From: Ligilactobacillus apodemi DSM 16634 = JCM 16172
GTDB lineage: Bacteria > Bacillota > Bacilli > Lactobacillales > Lactobacillaceae
Direction of reading: 5' to 3'
Assembly (NCBI RefSeq): GCF_001434405.1
Contig: NZ_AZFT01000053.1
Coordinates: 394,452-458,451 of the forward strand
Length of the DNA: 64,000 nt
Part shown: positions 62,805 to 64,000 of the stretch, piece after piece
Position numbering within the stretch: the first letter of the stretch is position 1
Layout: every line of letters starts with the position of its first letter
Made by a program: the position numbers and the translations under genes
The notes under the pieces: generated by a model
What the model saw: only the letters and a program-made list of their open reading frames with translations
What the model was told of the DNA's origin: nothing
Databases searched by the model: none

Positions 62805-64000
62805 TTGTTACAGGAGTTAATGATTCGTGATTTTGCGATTATTGATCATTTGACAGTTGATTTTAGTGCAAATATGACTGTTTTAACTGGTGAGACTGGT
62901 GCTGGTAAGTCGATCATTATTGATGCTTTGGGTCTGTTAGCTGGGGCACGAGGGTCGGTCGACTTTATTCGTAAAGGCGCTAGTAAATCAATTTTGCAAG
63001 GACAGTTTATATTACCACCACATGCAAAAACTTATGACCTTTTACATGAATTTGGTATCGATTGTGAAGATGATACCTTGATTTTACAACGTGATCTTTA
63101 CCGGAGTGGAAAAAATATTTGTCGGATCAATGGGGTCTTAGTAAATCTAGGTACTTTACGTCAGGTAGGACAAACTTTGATCGATATTCATGGGCAAAAT
63201 GAAAATCAAGAATTAATGCATCCAGAGCGCCATTTGAATTTAGTAGATGGCTATGAACTAATGATCGCGCAGAAGTTAGCTGATTATCAAATTTTATACC
63301 GTGAATATTGTGAATTACGTACGGCGTTGGAAAAAAGAGAAAAAAATGCCCATGAATGGGCTCAGCGCTTAGATATGTTGCAGTTTCAAGTAAACGAGAT
63401 CAGTGATGCTGAGCTTAAAGTTGGTGAAGAAGAGGAGTTACGTGAGCAAAAAACACGCCTTGATAATTACCAAACGATCCATCAAGCACTTGAATTTAGT
63501 TACCAAGCGTTAAATGGTGAAAATCTTGATGTCATGAGTATCTTAGGGAATGTTATGGACGAGCTAGAAAAGATCTCGGAGTTAAATTCGGACTTAGGTG
63601 CGATTTATGCTAAAGTTTCTGATGCTTACTATAATTTACAAGATGCTAGCCATGAAGTTTCAGGTCAGTTGAGTGATCTCGAGTGGGACGAAGGTTTACT
63701 AAATTCGATTGAAGAACGTTTAGAAACGATTCACCAGTTGAAACGAAAATATGGTGATTCGATCGAAAATATTCTTGATTACTACGAAAAGATCAAAGCT
63801 GAACTTGAAGTGATGCAACAAAGTGATGAAAACTTAGATGAGCAAATTGCTAAGGTCAAAGAAGCTGAACAAAAAGCGCGTGATTTAGCCGAGGCACTCA
63901 GCACTCTGCGCCATCAAACAGCTAAGCGCTTAGAAAATGCGATCCACGAACAATTAAGTGCGCTTTATATGGACAAAGCGGTCTTTGAGGTACGTTTTTT
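62805..64000 (+). CDS. recN: DNA repair protein RecN (3' end outside the window)
   Basis: RecN is an SMC-like ATPase acting early in double-strand break repair. Translation from TTG 62805 gives LLQELMIRDFAIIDHLTVDF, the family N-terminus, then Walker A TGETGAGKSIIIDALGLL and DIHGQNENQELM. A coiled coil begins near residue 150 (LEKREKNAHEWAQRLDMLQ). The frame stays open to base 64000, covering about 398 codons of the expected 560 or so. The order tlyA-argR-recN is conserved. Confidence 0.95.
   Translation, partial: MLQELMIRDFAIIDHLTVDFSANMTVLTGETGAGKSIIIDALGLLAGARGSVDFIRKGASKSILQGQFILPPHAKTYDLLHEFGIDCEDDTLILQRDLYRSGKNICRINGVLVNLGTLRQVGQTLIDIHGQNENQELMHPERHLNLVDGYELMIAQKLADYQILYREYCELRTALEKREKNAHEWAQRLDMLQFQVNEISDAELKVGEEEELREQKTRLDNYQTIHQALEFSYQALNGENLDVMSILGNVMDELEKISELNSDLGAIYAKVSDAYYNLQDASHEVSGQLSDLEWDEGLLNSIEERLETIHQLKRKYGDSIENILDYYEKIKAELEVMQQSDENLDEQIAKVKEAEQKARDLAEALSTLRHQTAKRLENAIHEQLSALYMDKAVFEVRF

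Overview
The window is a chromosomal segment of a low-GC Firmicute (about 38% GC by eye). It is most likely from the Lactobacillaceae, probably near Ligilactobacillus. That placement is an inference from four things: gene order (efp-asp23-nusB-folD-xseAB-ispA-tlyA-argR-recN; coaBC-priA-fmt-rsmB-stp-prkC-rsgA-rpe-thiN), a Phe T-box, a type II-A CRISPR repeat, and DUF3013- and YlxM-type proteins. No rRNA, tRNA, insertion sequence or prophage was seen. Several genes start with GTG or TTG.

Layout. (1) 50-10768: CoA synthesis, restart helicase, fMet-tRNA formation, 16S m5C methylation, the Stp/PrkC phosphatase-kinase pair, and ribosome-assembly GTPase-rpe-thiN. (2) 10932-12560: an orphan oligopeptide-binding lipoprotein, then rpmB on the minus strand. 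(3) 13207-29541: asp23-fakA, recG-plsX-acpP, rnc-smc-ftsY-ylxM-ffh, and rpsP-khpA-rimM-trmD-(GNAT)-rplS, which is fatty-acid/phospholipid, SRP and ribosome-maturation housekeeping. (4) 29873-37269: an HD hydrolase, an HxlR regulator, T-box-pheST, mltG, udk and greA. (5) 37344-45496: an accessory sialic acid (N-acetylneuraminate) catabolic region. nanA-nanE and an RpiR-type regulator lie on the plus strand. nanK, a TIM-barrel isomerase-like protein, a cation/H+ antiporter, an SSS symporter and an acetyl-esterase are divergent. No sialidase, nagA or nagB is present, so this looks like scavenging of free sialic acid. (6) 45599-53196: nucleoside hydrolase, DUF3013, prmA-rsmE, bifunctional RelA/SpoT homologue, dtd and a HAD phosphatase. 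(7) 53197-53990: a 9-spacer type II-A CRISPR array with no cas gene in the window. (8) 54062-64000: an RNA methyltransferase, M24 peptidase, efp, a second Asp23 gene, nusB, folD, xseAB, ispA, tlyA, argR and a truncated recN.

Three patterns are not explained by standard annotation. First, nine genes (rpe, recG, rimM, mltG, prmA, relA, the second asp23, ispA, recN) carry a recurrent leader: a purine-rich Shine-Dalgarno-like block (GAAAGGAAAA in most), then a hairpin whose sequence differs each time, then the (often weak) start codon. Second, the truncated last CRISPR repeat is followed by sequence that can fold back on it like the repeat:anti-repeat duplex of a Cas9 single guide RNA. Third, a 28-nt direct repeat flanks the nanK module, and possible operator palindromes sit in the nanK-nanA divergent promoter region.
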